Shown here one piece after another: positions 54,615 to 63,815 of a DNA stretch of 64,000 bases. This DNA is from Microbacterium proteolyticum (GTDB lineage: Bacteria > Actinomycetota > Actinomycetes > Actinomycetales > Microbacteriaceae). The notes below the pieces were generated by a model. It saw nothing but the letters and a program-made list of their open reading frames with translations, was not told the DNA's origin and did no database searches. Positions within the stretch are counted from its first letter, which is position 1, and each line of letters starts with the position of its first letter. The DNA lies in assembly GCF_030818075.1 (NCBI RefSeq), contig NZ_JAUSZZ010000001.1, positions 2,604,001-2,668,000 on the forward strand, given 5' to 3'. The translations under genes and the position numbers were made by a program.

Positions 54615-57164
54615 GTGCCAGGAGAGAACCTCACCCGCATCGAAGCGCAGGAGCGGCGCGCCGTCGTCGATACGCACGCCTACGACGTGCAGCTCGACCT
54701 CACCCGCGGCGACGAGGTGTTCGCCTCGCGCACGGTCGTCACGTTCGCCGCCACCGAGGGCGCGTCGACGTTCATCGACCTCGTCGCCCGCGAGGTGCAC
54801 AGCGTCACGCTGAACGGCCGCTCGCTCGAGCCCGCCGACGTCTTCGCCGACTCGCGCATCGCGCTCGAGGGCCTGGCATCCGAGAACGAGCTCATCGTCG
54901 AGGCCGACTGCGAGTACACGAACACCGGCGAGGGCCTGCACCGCTTCGTCGACCCCGTCGACGGCGAGGTGTACCTCTACTCGCAGTTCGAGGTGCCCGA
55001 CTCGCGGCGCGTGTTCACGGTCTTCGAGCAGCCCGACCTGAAGGCCGAGTTCACGTTCTCGGTCACCGCACCCGCGCGTTGGAAGGTCATCTCCAACTCC
55101 CCCACCCCCGAGCCCGTCGCGGTCTCCGACGACACCGCCCGCTGGGACTTCCCCGCGACGCCGCGCATCTCGTCGTACATCACCGCGCTCATCGCGGGTC
55201 CGTACGAGTCGACGTTCTCGGAACTCACGAGCGCCGACGGCCGCGTCATCCCCCTCGGCGTGTTCGCCCGCAAGAGCCTGTGGCAGTACCTGGATGCCGA
55301 CTACGTCTTCGACAAGACGCGTCAGGGCTTCGCGTACTACGAGGAGAAGTTCCGCTTCCCCTACCCCTTCGCCAAGTACGACCAGCTCTTCGTCCCCGAG
55401 TTCAACGCGGGCGCGATGGAGAACGCCGGCGCGGTGACCTTCACGGAGACCTACGTGTTCCGGAGCAAGGTGACGGATGCCGTGAAGGAGCGCCGCGTCG
55501 TCACGATCCTGCACGAGCTGGCGCACATGTGGTTCGGCGACCTCGTCACCATGAAGTGGTGGAACGACCTGTGGCTGAACGAGTCGTTCGCCGAGTGGGC
55601 CTCCACCATCGCCACCGCCGAGGCCACCGAGTGGGAGGCCGCCTGGACGACCTTCAACGCGATGGAGAAGACCTGGGCGTACCGTCAGGACCAGCTGCCC
55701 TCGACCCATCCCGTCGTCGCCGAGATCAACGACCTCGAAGACGTGCAGGTCAACTTCGACGGCATCACCTATGCCAAGGGCGGCTCCGTGCTCAAGCAGC
55801 TGGCCGCTTGGGTGGGCATCGAGCAGTTCTTCGCCGGCGTCGCCGCGTACTTCCAGAAGCATCAGTGGTCCAACACCGAGGTGGGCGACCTGCTCACCGA
55901 GCTCGAGACGACGAGCGGTCGCGACCTCGGCGACTGGGCGAAGAAGTGGCTCGAGACGGCGGGCGTGAACACCCTGACGCCGTTGATCGAAGAGGGCGCC
56001 GACGGCACGATCTCGCGCTTCGCCATCGTGCAGACGGCGCCGAGCGACTACCCCACCATCCGCCCGCACCGCCTCGGCATCGGGTTCTACTCCGTGAACG
56101 ACGCCGGAGCGCTCGAGCGTGTGCACAGCATCGAGCTCGACGTCGACGGCGACCGCACCGAGGTACCGGAGCTGCGTGGCATCCGTCGCCCCGACCTCGT
56201 GCTCCTCAACGACGACGACCTCGCCTATGCGAAGATCCGCCTCGACGAGCGCTCGCTGGCCACGGCCATCGCGCATCTGAAGGACATCTCCGACCCGCTG
56301 GCCCGCTCGCTCGTCTGGGGTGCCGCGTGGGACCAGACTCGGGATGCCGAGGCCTCGGCGACCGATTACCTCGATCTCGTACTGAAGAACATCGGATCCG
56401 AGACCGAGTCGACGACGGTGCGCACCACCCTCGCGCAGCTGCAGCTCGCGGCCAACTCGTACGTCGCCCCGGCGACGCGCGACGCCGCCCGGGCACGTGT
56501 CGCAGACGGGCTGTGGGACCTGGCGCAGGCGGCGGAGGCCGGAAGCGACAGCCAGCTGCAGTTCGTCACGGCGTTCGCCTCGGCGGCATCCACCCCGGCG
56601 CACGCCGAGACCGTGAAGGCCGTGCGCGACGGATCGATCGCCCTCGACGGGTTGACCATCGACACCGACCTGTCGTGGCAGCTGCTCATCTCGCTCGCTG
56701 CGGCGGGAGTGGCGACAACGGCCGACATCGAGGCCGCACGCGCTGCCGACAACACCGCGAAGGGCGGCGAATTTGCCGCCACGGCCCTCGCGGCGCTGCC
56801 CTCGCACGACGCCAAGCAGAAGGCGTGGAGCTCGCTGATCGACTCGGACGACGCGCCGAACACGATCGTGCGCGCCACGGCCGCCGGCTTCACGCACCCC
56901 GCCACGGTCGACGTGCTCGCCGACTTCGTCGAGCCGTACTTCGCCATGCTGCTGCCGATCTGGGAATCGCGCAGCTACCAGATCGCGAACTACCTCATCG
57001 TGGGTCTGTACCCCGCGGCCCTCGCGAACACCTCGCTGCGCGACGCCACGCGCGCGTGGCTCGCGGCGCACACCGACGCGCCGCCGGCGCTGCGTCGCCT
57101 CGTCGGTGAGAACCTCGCCGGCGTCGAGCGGGCCCTCTCGGTACAGGAGCGCGACGCGCAGTAG
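54615..57164 (+). CDS. pepN: Aminopeptidase N
   Basis: M1-family zinc aminopeptidase, 849 residues, cytoplasmic. The exopeptidase motif GAMEN lies at about residues 258-262 and the zinc site at about 297 (HELAHMWFGD with Glu 18 residues on in LNESFAEW). A long helical ERAP1-like C-terminal domain follows. GTG 54615 with GGGAG eight bases upstream begins VPGENLTRIEAQER, the usual actinobacterial start; an upstream GTG would add 30 unconserved residues. It supplies free amino acids from peptides made by Clp and other proteases. Confidence 0.96.
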   Translation: MPGENLTRIEAQERRAVVDTHAYDVQLDLTRGDEVFASRTVVTFAATEGASTFIDLVAREVHSVTLNGRSLEPADVFADSRIALEGLASENELIVEADCEYTNTGEGLHRFVDPVDGEVYLYSQFEVPDSRRVFTVFEQPDLKAEFTFSVTAPARWKVISNSPTPEPVAVSDDTARWDFPATPRISSYITALIAGPYESTFSELTSADGRVIPLGVFARKSLWQYLDADYVFDKTRQGFAYYEEKFRFPYPFAKYDQLFVPEFNAGAMENAGAVTFTETYVFRSKVTDAVKERRVVTILHELAHMWFGDLVTMKWWNDLWLNESFAEWASTIATAEATEWEAAWTTFNAMEKTWAYRQDQLPSTHPVVAEINDLEDVQVNFDGITYAKGGSVLKQLAAWVGIEQFFAGVAAYFQKHQWSNTEVGDLLTELETTSGRDLGDWAKKWLETAGVNTLTPLIEEGADGTISRFAIVQTAPSDYPTIRPHRLGIGFYSVNDAGALERVHSIELDVDGDRTEVPELRGIRRPDLVLLNDDDLAYAKIRLDERSLATAIAHLKDISDPLARSLVWGAAWDQTRDAEASATDYLDLVLKNIGSETESTTVRTTLAQLQLAANSYVAPATRDAARARVADGLWDLAQAAEAGSDSQLQFVTAFASAASTPAHAETVKAVRDGSIALDGLTIDTDLSWQLLISLAAAGVATTADIEAARAADNTAKGGEFAATALAALPSHDAKQKAWSSLIDSDDAPNTIVRATAAGFTHPATVDVLADFVEPYFAMLLPIWESRSYQIANYLIVGLYPAALANTSLRDATRAWLAAHTDAPPALRRLVGENLAGVERALSVQERDAQ

Positions 57165-57177
57165 TCCGTCGCTCACC

Positions 57178-57209
57178 TGATCGCCCTCTCCCTCGGGAGG
57201 GGGCGATCA
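57178..57209 (+). terminator. Terminator of pepN
   Basis: A 14-bp stem with one T-G pair (TGATCGCCCTCTCC / GGAGGGGGCGATCA), 4-nt loop, followed by GTCGTTT; 13 bases past the stop. Confidence 0.82.
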
Positions 57210-57281
57210 GTCGTTTCCGGATCATCCCTTCGGCTCGACCGGTCATCCTCCGGGGGGACGACGCGACCCGAGGCCGCTTCC

Positions 57282-57287
57282 TAGCGT
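57282..57287 (+). promoter_or_regulatory. -10 box of the ABC transporter operon
   Basis: TAGCGT with seven bases to the ATG at 57295. Confidence 0.4.
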
Positions 57288-57294
57288 GGGATGC

Positions 57295-58210
57295 ATGATC
57301 GTTGCAGACAATCTCACCAAGCGGTACGGCGCCAAGACCGCGGTCGACGGCGTCTCGTTCACCGTCGCCCCCGGACGGGTGACCGGGTTCCTCGGTCCGA
57401 ACGGCGCGGGCAAGTCCACGACGATGCGCATGATCGTCGGTCTCGACCGGCCCACGGCCGGGCGCGTCACCGTCGGCGGCCACGACTACCGGCACCTGCG
57501 CTCGCCCCTCACCGAGGTGGGTGTGCTGCTCGACGCCAAGGCCGTGCACACCGGGCGTTCGGCGCGGAACCATCTGCGCGCGATGGCGGCCACCCACGGG
57601 ATCGGTCGTGCCCGGGTCGACGAGGTCATCGAGGTGACCGGCATCGGCTCGGTCGCGGGCAAGCGCGCCGGCGGCTTCTCGCTCGGCATGGGCCAGCGCC
57701 TCGGGATCGCCGCCGCTCTCTTGGGCGACCCCCACACGCTCATCCTCGACGAGCCGGTCAACGGCCTCGACCCCGAGGGCGTGCGCTGGGTGCGCCAGTT
57801 CGTGCGTCATCTCGCCGCGGAGGGGCGGACGGTCCTGCTGTCGAGCCACCTCATGAGCGAGATGTCGCAGACCGCCGACCACGTGATCGTGCTCGGCCGC
57901 GGCCGGGTGCTGGCCGACGCATCGCTGTCGGACCTCGTCGGATCGTGGACGTCGACGACGCTGGTCGTGCGTTCACCCCGCCTGTCGGATCTCGTGGCGG
58001 CCCTGCAGATCCCGGATGCCACCGTCTCGGCGCTCGAACCCACCCGGAGCGGCGCAGATCACGGGGGTCACGGCCCAGACCATCGGCGACCTCGCCGCCC
58101 GGCACGGCATCCCTCTCTACGAGCTCACGCCGCGAAGCGGCTCGCTCGAAGACGCCTACCTCGCCCTGACCGACGACTCGGTCGAGTACAAGACCAAGGA
58201 GATCGCATGA
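57295..58210 (+). pseudogene. ABC transporter ATP-binding protein gene with an apparent single-base insertion
   Basis: ATPase of an exporter of the CcmA/NatA class. MIVADNLTKRYGAKTAVDGV opens the domain; Walker A FLGPNGAGKST, signature FSLGMGQRLGIAAALL and Walker B LILDEPVNGLDP are intact. After SALEPT a one-base insertion, most simply in the CCC at 58043-58045, shifts the frame. The other frame carries the expected C-terminus (QITGVTAQTIGDLAARHG to EDAYLALTDD and stop at 58210). As written the frame runs straight into the permease gene, making a 565-residue fusion. It is the second such case in the window, so a sequencing error is suspected. Confidence 0.83.
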
Positions 58211-58992
58211 CCTCTCTCGCTCCTGCTCCCGCCCGCACCACCGCCTACCGGCTGAGCTTCGTCCACCTCCTCCGCAGTGAAGCGATCAAGGTGCTCACGC
58301 TGCGGTCCACGTGGTGGTCGCTCGGTCTCACCGCCGTCCTCTCCCTCGGCGTGTCCCTTCTCATCGCCGCCGCCTCCACCGGTTTCGACGGCTTCCCCGC
58401 GGCGAACGTCGTGCTCATGCCGACGCAGTTCACGATGCTGGTGGCGGGGATCCTCGGCGCCATCGTCATCACCGGCGAGTATTCGACCGGGATGATCCGG
58501 TCGACCCTCGCGGCCCAGCCGCGTCGCGGTGCGGTGCTGCTGGCGAAGGCCGTCGTCGTCTCGCTCGTCATGGCGGCCACCACCGTGGTGATCTACGCCG
58601 CGGCGATCCTGATGACCGCTCCCCTGCTGCCGGCAGGCATCGACTGGTCCGATCCGGCGCAGTCCGCGGTGCCGCTGCTGTACGGCGTGCTGTCGATGGT
58701 GGTGTTCACCCTCATCGGGCTGGGACTGGGATTCATCATCCGGGCGGGGGCCGGCGCGATCGCCACCACGGTGGGCGTGCTGTTCGTCCTCCCGATCGTC
58801 GTGTCGCTGTTCACGTTCGGCGGCCCCGACTGGCAGTGGCTCGTCGACCTGGGGGCCTACCTGCCGTCGAGCGCGGCCTCGAACCTGACGACTCCGGGTG
58901 CGGAAATCGGCGACAGCCTTCTTACTCTCCTCGCGTGGGGCGCGGCGCCGCTGCTCCTCGGGTGGGTTGCGCTGCGGTCACGAGACGCCTGA
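58207..58992 (+). CDS. ABC transporter permease
   Basis: 261-residue membrane subunit of the exporter whose ATPase is encoded just upstream. Six hydrophobic segments are visible, from LGLTAVLSLGVSLLIAAAST, TQFTMLVAGILGAIVITGEYSTGMIRSTLA (the EYSTG/RSTL pattern of ABC-2 type permeases) to LLTLLAWGAAPLLLGWVAL. ATG 58207 overlaps the proper ATPase stop as ATGA. No substrate is predictable; such pairs often export small molecules or antibiotics. Confidence 0.88.
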   Translation: MTSLAPAPARTTAYRLSFVHLLRSEAIKVLTLRSTWWSLGLTAVLSLGVSLLIAAASTGFDGFPAANVVLMPTQFTMLVAGILGAIVITGEYSTGMIRSTLAAQPRRGAVLLAKAVVVSLVMAATTVVIYAAAILMTAPLLPAGIDWSDPAQSAVPLLYGVLSMVVFTLIGLGLGFIIRAGAGAIATTVGVLFVLPIVVSLFTFGGPDWQWLVDLGAYLPSSAASNLTTPGAEIGDSLLTLLAWGAAPLLLGWVALRSRDA

Positions 58993-59016
58993 CCTTCTCC
59001 ACAGCCCCGTCACCGA

Positions 59017-59055
59017 ACGGATGCCTCGACGCTCAGCCGGCGCCGAGGCATCCGT
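59017..59055. terminator. Hairpin of inverted GGATGCC motifs between ABC permease and mscS
   Basis: ACGGATGCCTCG (59017-59028) and CGAGGCATCCGT (59044-59055) form a perfect 12-bp stem with a 15-nt loop, 24 bases past the permease stop and just before the mscS -10 box. No T-run follows. Confidence 0.6.
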
Positions 59056-59058
59056 CGT

Positions 59059-59064
59059 TACGCT
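59059..59064 (+). promoter_or_regulatory. -10 box of mscS-glbO
   Basis: TACGCT with seven bases (GGAAGGG) to ATG 59072; GGAAGGG could also be a ribosome-binding site. Confidence 0.4.
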
Positions 59065-59071
59065 GGAAGGG

Positions 59072-60292
59072 ATGTCAGTTCTCGCCGAAGCCACCCCCAC
59101 CCCGACACCGACCCCCGCGCCCACCGATATCACGAGCCTGGACACCTGGGCCTGGTTCGGGGGCAAGCTGCTCGACTTCGGCGGCACGATGCTGCAGGTC
59201 CTCGGGATCATCATCGGTGTCGCCGTCGCCGCGTGGATCCTGCGCGTCGTCATCCGCCGCGTCGTCGACCGCATCGTGAACGGCGCCAAGGTCAAGGCCC
59301 GCGTCGACGACACGCAGGCTCTCGATCGGTCGCCTCTCAGCGCCGTCCGTCTCGTGCAACGCACACGCACGCTCGGCACGATCCTGCAGAACATCGTCAA
59401 CGTCGTCCTGGTGATCGTCTCGCTCGTGTGGATCGCGGGTATCGTCGCGCCCGACGCGCTGGCATCGCTCACCCTCCTCACCGCTGCCGTCGGCGCCGGT
59501 CTCGGCTTCGGCGCGCAGAACATCGTCAAAGACGTCCTGAACGGCATCTTCATCGTCGCCGAAGACCAGATCGGCATCGGCGACGTCGTCGACCTCGGTC
59601 TTGCCACCGGCATCGTGGAGTTCGTCAGCGTCCGCATCACCCACGTACGCGACGTCAACGGCACGCTCTGGTACGTGCGCAACGGCGAGATCACCCGCAT
59701 CGGCAACATGTCGCAGGGCTGGTCGCGCGTCATCATCGACCTCGCCGTCCCGGTGGACGCCGACCTCGACGAGGTCGAGAAGGCCATGCTGGCCGCCGCG
59801 AAGAACATGGCCAAAGAGAACAAGTGGCGCTCGCGCATCATCGAACAGCCCGAGATCTGGGGCCTGGAATCGATCGGCGGCGACGCGCTCGTCATCCGCC
59901 TCGTCATGAAGACGCGCTCGAGCGCGAAGGACGACGTCGCGCGTGAGCTGCGTGCCCGTCTCAAGCGCGCGATCGACGAGCTGGGGATCTCTCTGCCGCA
60001 CCTCAACTCCATCGTGCTGACCGGGGCCGAGGGCGCACAGAGCGTCCGCGGTGCGCATCCGCCGAAGACGAAGGAGACTCCGGTCGCTGCGGATGCCGCC
60101 CGCCCGGTGTGGAAGCCCCGCCGGCGCAGCAAGCCTCTCGCCTCCGCCACGCCCGCAGACGAGGGCGAGTCCGAACCGCGGAAGAAGACCGTCCGCGACG
60201 CGGCGCCCACCACGACGGTCGATCTCCCCGCGGGCGGCACGCCCAAGCCCACGCCTCCGGCCGTCCGCGCCGACGAGGAAGGCACGACATGA
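59072..60292 (+). CDS. Mechanosensitive ion channel of the MscS family
   Basis: 406-residue channel that opens on membrane tension to relieve osmotic shock. A Thr/Pro-rich tail is followed by a first helix (GTMLQVLGIIIGVAVAAWIL, about 43-62), a second (IVNVVLVIVSLVWIAGIVAP) and the pore helix with LLTAAVGAGLGFGAQNIVKDVLNGIFIVAEDQIGIGDVVDL (about 133-173). The cytoplasmic cage domain ends in an extended, basic Pro-rich tail. Its stop overlaps the glbO start (ATGA). Confidence 0.93.
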   Translation: MSVLAEATPTPTPTPAPTDITSLDTWAWFGGKLLDFGGTMLQVLGIIIGVAVAAWILRVVIRRVVDRIVNGAKVKARVDDTQALDRSPLSAVRLVQRTRTLGTILQNIVNVVLVIVSLVWIAGIVAPDALASLTLLTAAVGAGLGFGAQNIVKDVLNGIFIVAEDQIGIGDVVDLGLATGIVEFVSVRITHVRDVNGTLWYVRNGEITRIGNMSQGWSRVIIDLAVPVDADLDEVEKAMLAAAKNMAKENKWRSRIIEQPEIWGLESIGGDALVIRLVMKTRSSAKDDVARELRARLKRAIDELGISLPHLNSIVLTGAEGAQSVRGAHPPKTKETPVAADAARPVWKPRRRSKPLASATPADEGESEPRKKTVRDAAPTTTVDLPAGGTPKPTPPAVRADEEGTT

Positions 60293-60738
60293 CCGAGCCC
60301 GTGAGTTTCTACGACCAGGTCGGGGGGATGGACACGTTCCGCCGACTCGTCGACGCGTTCTACCGCGGCGTCGCCTCCGACGAGGTGCTCAAGCCCATGT
60401 ACCCCGAGGAGGACCTCGGACCCGCCGCCGAACGTCTCACCCTCTTTCTGGCGCAGTACTGGGGCGGGCCCACGACCTACGGCGAGACGCGCGGCCACCC
60501 GCGTCTGCGTATGCGTCATCTGCCGTTCCACGTCGACCCCGACGCCCGTGACCGCTGGCTGCGGCACATGCGGGCGGCGGTCGACGAGATCGCCCTTCCG
60601 CCCGCGTTCGAGGCAACGCTGTGGGACTACCTCGAGCGCGCCGCGTACGCCATGGTCAACACGTTCGAACCCCGCGGGATCGGTCCGCAGCAGAACGGCC
60701 GTCCCGACACCGGGCTCCCGGTGCGCGCGGCCGAGTGA
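60289..60738 (+). CDS. glbO: Group II truncated hemoglobin
   Basis: 149-residue heme globin of the trHbO class. FYDQVGGMDTFRRLVDAFYRGV, LFLAQYWGGPTTYGETRGHPRLRMRHLPFHVD (proximal His in RMRHLPF; distal-site Tyr/Trp typical of group II) and RWLRHMRAAVDEI are all in place. Members bind O2 and NO and may detoxify NO. The ATG at 60289 overlaps the mscS stop (ATGA). The last 13 codons and the stop belong to the first unit of a 66-bp tandem repeat, so the C-terminus differs from relatives. Confidence 0.94.
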   Translation: MTEPVSFYDQVGGMDTFRRLVDAFYRGVASDEVLKPMYPEEDLGPAAERLTLFLAQYWGGPTTYGETRGHPRLRMRHLPFHVDPDARDRWLRHMRAAVDEIALPPAFEATLWDYLERAAYAMVNTFEPRGIGPQQNGRPDTGLPVRAAE

Positions 60739-60898
60739 GCGCCGACCGGCGCCGCGGGTGACCGTCGTCCCGACACCGGGCTCCCGGTGCGCGCGGCCGA
60801 GTGAGCGCCGACCGGCGCCGCGGGTGACCGTCGTCCCGACACCGGGCTCCCGGTGCGCGCGGCCGAGGGAGCGCCGACCGGCGCCGCGGGTGACCGTC
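60701..60898 (+). repeat. Three tandem 66-bp copies of the glbO 3' end
   Basis: GTCCCGACACCGGGCTCCC recurs at 60701, 60767 and 60833 with near-identical 66-bp units. The first unit contains the glbO stop (GAGTGAGCG). The same TGA is kept in the second copy and changed to GGA in the third. Confidence 0.93.
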
Positions 60899-60994
60899 TG
60901 ACACGACCTGCCCGCCGCGCAGCCCTCGCGGGCGTCGGGGAATACGCGGAGCGCCGTGGACGAGACAGGGCCCACGGCTCCGGTCGGCGAAGAA

Positions 60995-61825
60995 TCAGCG
61001 ACCGAGGAAGTCGCCGAAGCCCGGGATGTCGAGGTTCGACAGGCTCTCCCCGAACCCGCTGATGTGGTCTCCTGCGCCGGTGACGGCATCCTGCGCGCCA
61101 CTTGCCCAATCGCCGGCGGCGCCCTCCGCGAGGCTGGCGAGGTCGACTCCGGATGCCAGGCCCTCCAGGTCCACGCCGTCGGCGAGCCCCGCGAAGTCGA
61201 CGCCCAGCTCGCCGGCCTGCGCCAGCAGGGGCGCGGCGACGGCGCTCACGACGGCTCCGCCCGCGACGGCAGCGAGGAGGCCGCCCGCCCCGACGACGCC
61301 CGCGCCGATGAGGCCGCCGCGCCCGGCGCGCGCCAGGAGCGTCGACATGCGCCCCGGGCGCGCGGCTTCCGCACGCGCCGCCGTCCGCGCGAGATCGTCG
61401 GCGCTGTCGGAGCGGGGGCGCTCGTGCGGTGCGAGGTCGGCATCCATCCGCTCCCGCACGTGGGCGCGCTGTGCGGGAGTCAGGCGCGCGAAGGCCTCGC
61501 GGTGCATCTGCTCCACGCGGTCGGGATCGGCGGTGCGCAGCAGGTAGTCGTATCGCGCGATCGCGGCGCGATCATCGGCGGAGAGGGTCGACGTGCCGGG
61601 GGTCGCGGGCGGCGCGTAGCGGCCGCGTGACGGGGTCGCCGCAGCGGCGGGCGGTGTCGGCGACGAGGGAGAACGACGATCGCCGGTCACGGCGTCGGCG
61701 GCGGAACGCACCATGTCACGCCAGTCCGAGCCCCCGCGACCGGCAGCGGGACGCGACGGAGACGAGGACGACGCCTTGTCGACGGCCTTGGAAGCGAGAA
61801 CGAACAGACGGGAGAACGAGACCAC
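60995..61825 (-). CDS. Uncharacterised actinobacterial membrane-associated protein
   Basis: 276 residues. After a disordered Ser/Pro-rich N-terminus, the segment ALSADDRAAIARYDYLLRTADPDRVEQMHREAFARLTPAQRAHVRERMDADL (about 78-130) is a conserved helical module. It is found in actinobacterial proteins, some of which are labelled cation-transporting ATPase without catalytic motifs. A Gly/Ala-rich hydrophobic region (LLARAGRGGLIGAGVVGAGGLLAAVAGGAVVSAVAAPLL) and a tail of LADGV/LASGV/LAEGA repeats follow. GTG 61825 has GAGAGG seven bases upstream. Function unknown. Confidence 0.75.
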   Translation of the reverse strand: MVSFSRLFVLASKAVDKASSSSPSRPAAGRGGSDWRDMVRSAADAVTGDRRSPSSPTPPAAAATPSRGRYAPPATPGTSTLSADDRAAIARYDYLLRTADPDRVEQMHREAFARLTPAQRAHVRERMDADLAPHERPRSDSADDLARTAARAEAARPGRMSTLLARAGRGGLIGAGVVGAGGLLAAVAGGAVVSAVAAPLLAQAGELGVDFAGLADGVDLEGLASGVDLASLAEGAAGDWASGAQDAVTGAGDHISGFGESLSNLDIPGFGDFLGR

Positions 61826-61997
61826 GGGGATACCTCTCGACGGGCAGCACGCAGCTGCGGCGTCAAGGTCTCCTCCGCCCGGAACGGACCGATGCACCCG
61901 GAGACCAGCCGTGGCCTCGTGATGACGGATGCATCGCGACGGGAGTACTCCCCTTGCTGGTCTTCAGCGTATGGCGTCCACCTATGCGCTTGCTGGA

Positions 61998-62666
61998 TCA
62001 GCCGCCGGTGGCCCGCACCGCCGTCAGACCTGAGCGCACCGGCCCCCGCACGAGCACGTGACCACGGCTGAGGGTCACACGCGTCCACGCGCCGCTCGTC
62101 CTGACCGTGGCCGACTCCCCGCCGGCGATGAACCCCAGCGCGAAGGCTGCGAAGGCGGTGCCGAGCGGCAGCCCGCCCAGCGCCTCGTCCGGCTGTCCCC
62201 ACACCTGCGCGCGGACGACGCGCACGACGTCCTCCCCCGCGTTCGCCGGCAGGGCGTCGGCGACGGCGGCGACGCCGTACTGGGCTCGGGATGCCAGCAC
62301 GGCCGCGTCGATGGCATCCGTCTGCGTCCAGCCGCTCCGCGGTGGAGAGATGCCCGCCCAGGCGGGCGAGGAGGCCGTCTCGGGGAGCACGACCGCCTGC
62401 GCGTCGTCGGGGGCGGGAAGCAAGGCGGCGGCATCCACGACGAGATCGCATTCGAGCTCGGGATCGATGGCCGACACCCGTAGTCCCAGCACCGTGGGCG
62501 TGGTGTCGAAGAGGCCGCGGGGCGCGAGCGGCGCCGCGGTCGAGACGAGCACCCCCGCGTCGGCCCGCAGCCGTACCGTCCCGTCGCCCAGTCGGATCGC
62601 GCGGGACGCGAAGGTGAGCAGGTCGGCTGCCGCCTGCGGATCGGGGAACAACAGACGCGCGGACAC
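61998..62666 (-). CDS. Uncharacterised actinobacterial protein
   Basis: 222-residue protein, with no domain recognised. The opening RLLFPDPQAAADLLTFASRAIRLGDGTVRLRADAGVLV reads as an alpha/beta domain. Later DALPANAGEDVVRVVRAQVWGQPDEALGGLPLGTAFAAFALGF looks amphipathic. GTG 62666 lies seven bases after TAGTTT on the minus strand, so the mRNA is probably leaderless. It is divergent from tesB; many actinobacteria have an unannotated gene in this position. Confidence 0.75.
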   Translation of the reverse strand: MSARLLFPDPQAAADLLTFASRAIRLGDGTVRLRADAGVLVSTAAPLAPRGLFDTTPTVLGLRVSAIDPELECDLVVDAAALLPAPDDAQAVVLPETASSPAWAGISPPRSGWTQTDAIDAAVLASRAQYGVAAVADALPANAGEDVVRVVRAQVWGQPDEALGGLPLGTAFAAFALGFIAGGESATVRTSGAWTRVTLSRGHVLVRGPVRSGLTAVRATGG

Positions 62667-62671
62667 CCGCC

Positions 62672-62679
62672 CTAAACTA
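62672..62679. promoter_or_regulatory. Overlapping divergent -10 boxes
   Basis: Plus-strand TAAACT (62672-62677, 41 nt before tesB) and minus-strand TAGTTT (62674-62679, seven bases before the divergent gene) share bases. Only one direction could be served at a time. Confidence 0.4.
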
Positions 62680-62718
62680 CCAAGCGGTGCGGACCTGCCG
62701 TACCGGAACGGAGACGAC

Positions 62719-63588
62719 GTGGCCGACGCCCCCGACCCCGTGGCGTCGTTGCTCGCGGTTCTGGACCTGCGCGATGCCGGAGCCCGGACCACCGAGGACA
62801 TCTTCACCGGCGTCTCGCAGCCCATGCCGTTCGGGCGCGTGTACGGCGGTCAGGTGCTCGCACAGACCATCGTCGCCGCATCGCGCACCCTGCCGCCGGA
62901 GCGCACCGTCCACTCGATGCATGGATACTTCCTGCGCCCCGGCGACCCTGCGACCGGCATCACGTTCTCGGTCGACCGGATCCACGACGGTCGCTCGTTC
63001 TCGACGCGCCGCACGCAGGCGTTCCAGGCGGGTGTACCGATCTTCTCGATGATCGCGTCCTTCCAGGACGAGGATCCCGGTCTCGAGCACGCGGAGCCCA
63101 TGCCGGACGGCATCCCGCAACCGGAGGAGCTCCCGCCGTTCGACCCGACGGGCCTGCATCCCCTCAGCCGCCGGATGTTCTCGGAGCAGCCCGTCGACGT
63201 CCTCCACGTCCCGTCACCGCTCTACCGCTCCGTCGAGGGCCCCCACGTGCCACGTCAGGCCGTCTGGATGCGCGCGCGTCGCGCCCTGCCCGACGACCCC
63301 GCGGTGCACCGCGCCGCGCTGGCGTACCTCAGCGACCTCACGATCCAGGAGTCCATTCTGCGCGCGCACGGTGTGGCCTGGAGCACCGCGGGGCTCAAGG
63401 TCGCGAGCCTGGACCACGCGATGTGGTGGCACCGCCCCGCCCGCGTGGACGAGTGGCTGCTGTACGTGCAGGAGTCGCCGAACGCGCGCGGCGGCCGCGG
63501 CCTGTCGACCGGTCGGATGTACACGCGCGACGGCGCCCTCGTGGCCAGCGTGGCGCAGGAGGTCATGGTGCGCGTGCCGCGGGACTGA
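62719..63588 (+). CDS. tesB: Acyl-CoA thioesterase II (TesB family)
   Basis: Hydrolyses acyl-CoA to free acid and CoA. 289 residues with two hotdog domains. First domain: GRVYGGQVLAQTIVAASRTLPPERTVHSMHGYFLRPGDP (about 37-75) with RSFSTRRTQAFQAGVPIFSMIASFQ. Second: MWWHRPARVDEWLLYVQESPNARGGRGLSTGRMYTRDGALVASVAQEVMVR with the catalytic Asp/Gln/Thr region. GTG 62719 has CGGAG six bases upstream. It is followed by an antisense hotdog thioesterase gene. Confidence 0.95.
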   Translation: MADAPDPVASLLAVLDLRDAGARTTEDIFTGVSQPMPFGRVYGGQVLAQTIVAASRTLPPERTVHSMHGYFLRPGDPATGITFSVDRIHDGRSFSTRRTQAFQAGVPIFSMIASFQDEDPGLEHAEPMPDGIPQPEELPPFDPTGLHPLSRRMFSEQPVDVLHVPSPLYRSVEGPHVPRQAVWMRARRALPDDPAVHRAALAYLSDLTIQESILRAHGVAWSTAGLKVASLDHAMWWHRPARVDEWLLYVQESPNARGGRGLSTGRMYTRDGALVASVAQEVMVRVPRD

Positions 63589-63815
63589 GCCGCACGCCCG
63601 TGCCGCGATGAGTTCTGGCGAGCCGGAGCGCCGGCAACAGGTGACGAGGCCTCGGAGATCACTCGTCGGCCCCATCTCGCGGACGGTTCCGGACCGCAGC
63701 CTGCGGGGCGGAGCGAGCGCCCCTGCTGCGCAACACGTCGAGGGACGTCTCAGGACCCCGGGGCGGATGCCGCGACGCGCGGCGGACGCGAACGGCCGGC
63801 GGGTGCGCCGTGCGA

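Noticed and set aside
54468..57176. 902-codon minus-strand frame opposite pepN
   Set aside because: Shadow of pepN; no conserved motifs.
57295..58992. Genuine ATPase-permease fusion (half-transporter)
   Set aside because: The linker is an out-of-frame reading of the conserved ATPase C-terminus, whose correct frame ends at the usual overlap with the permease start.
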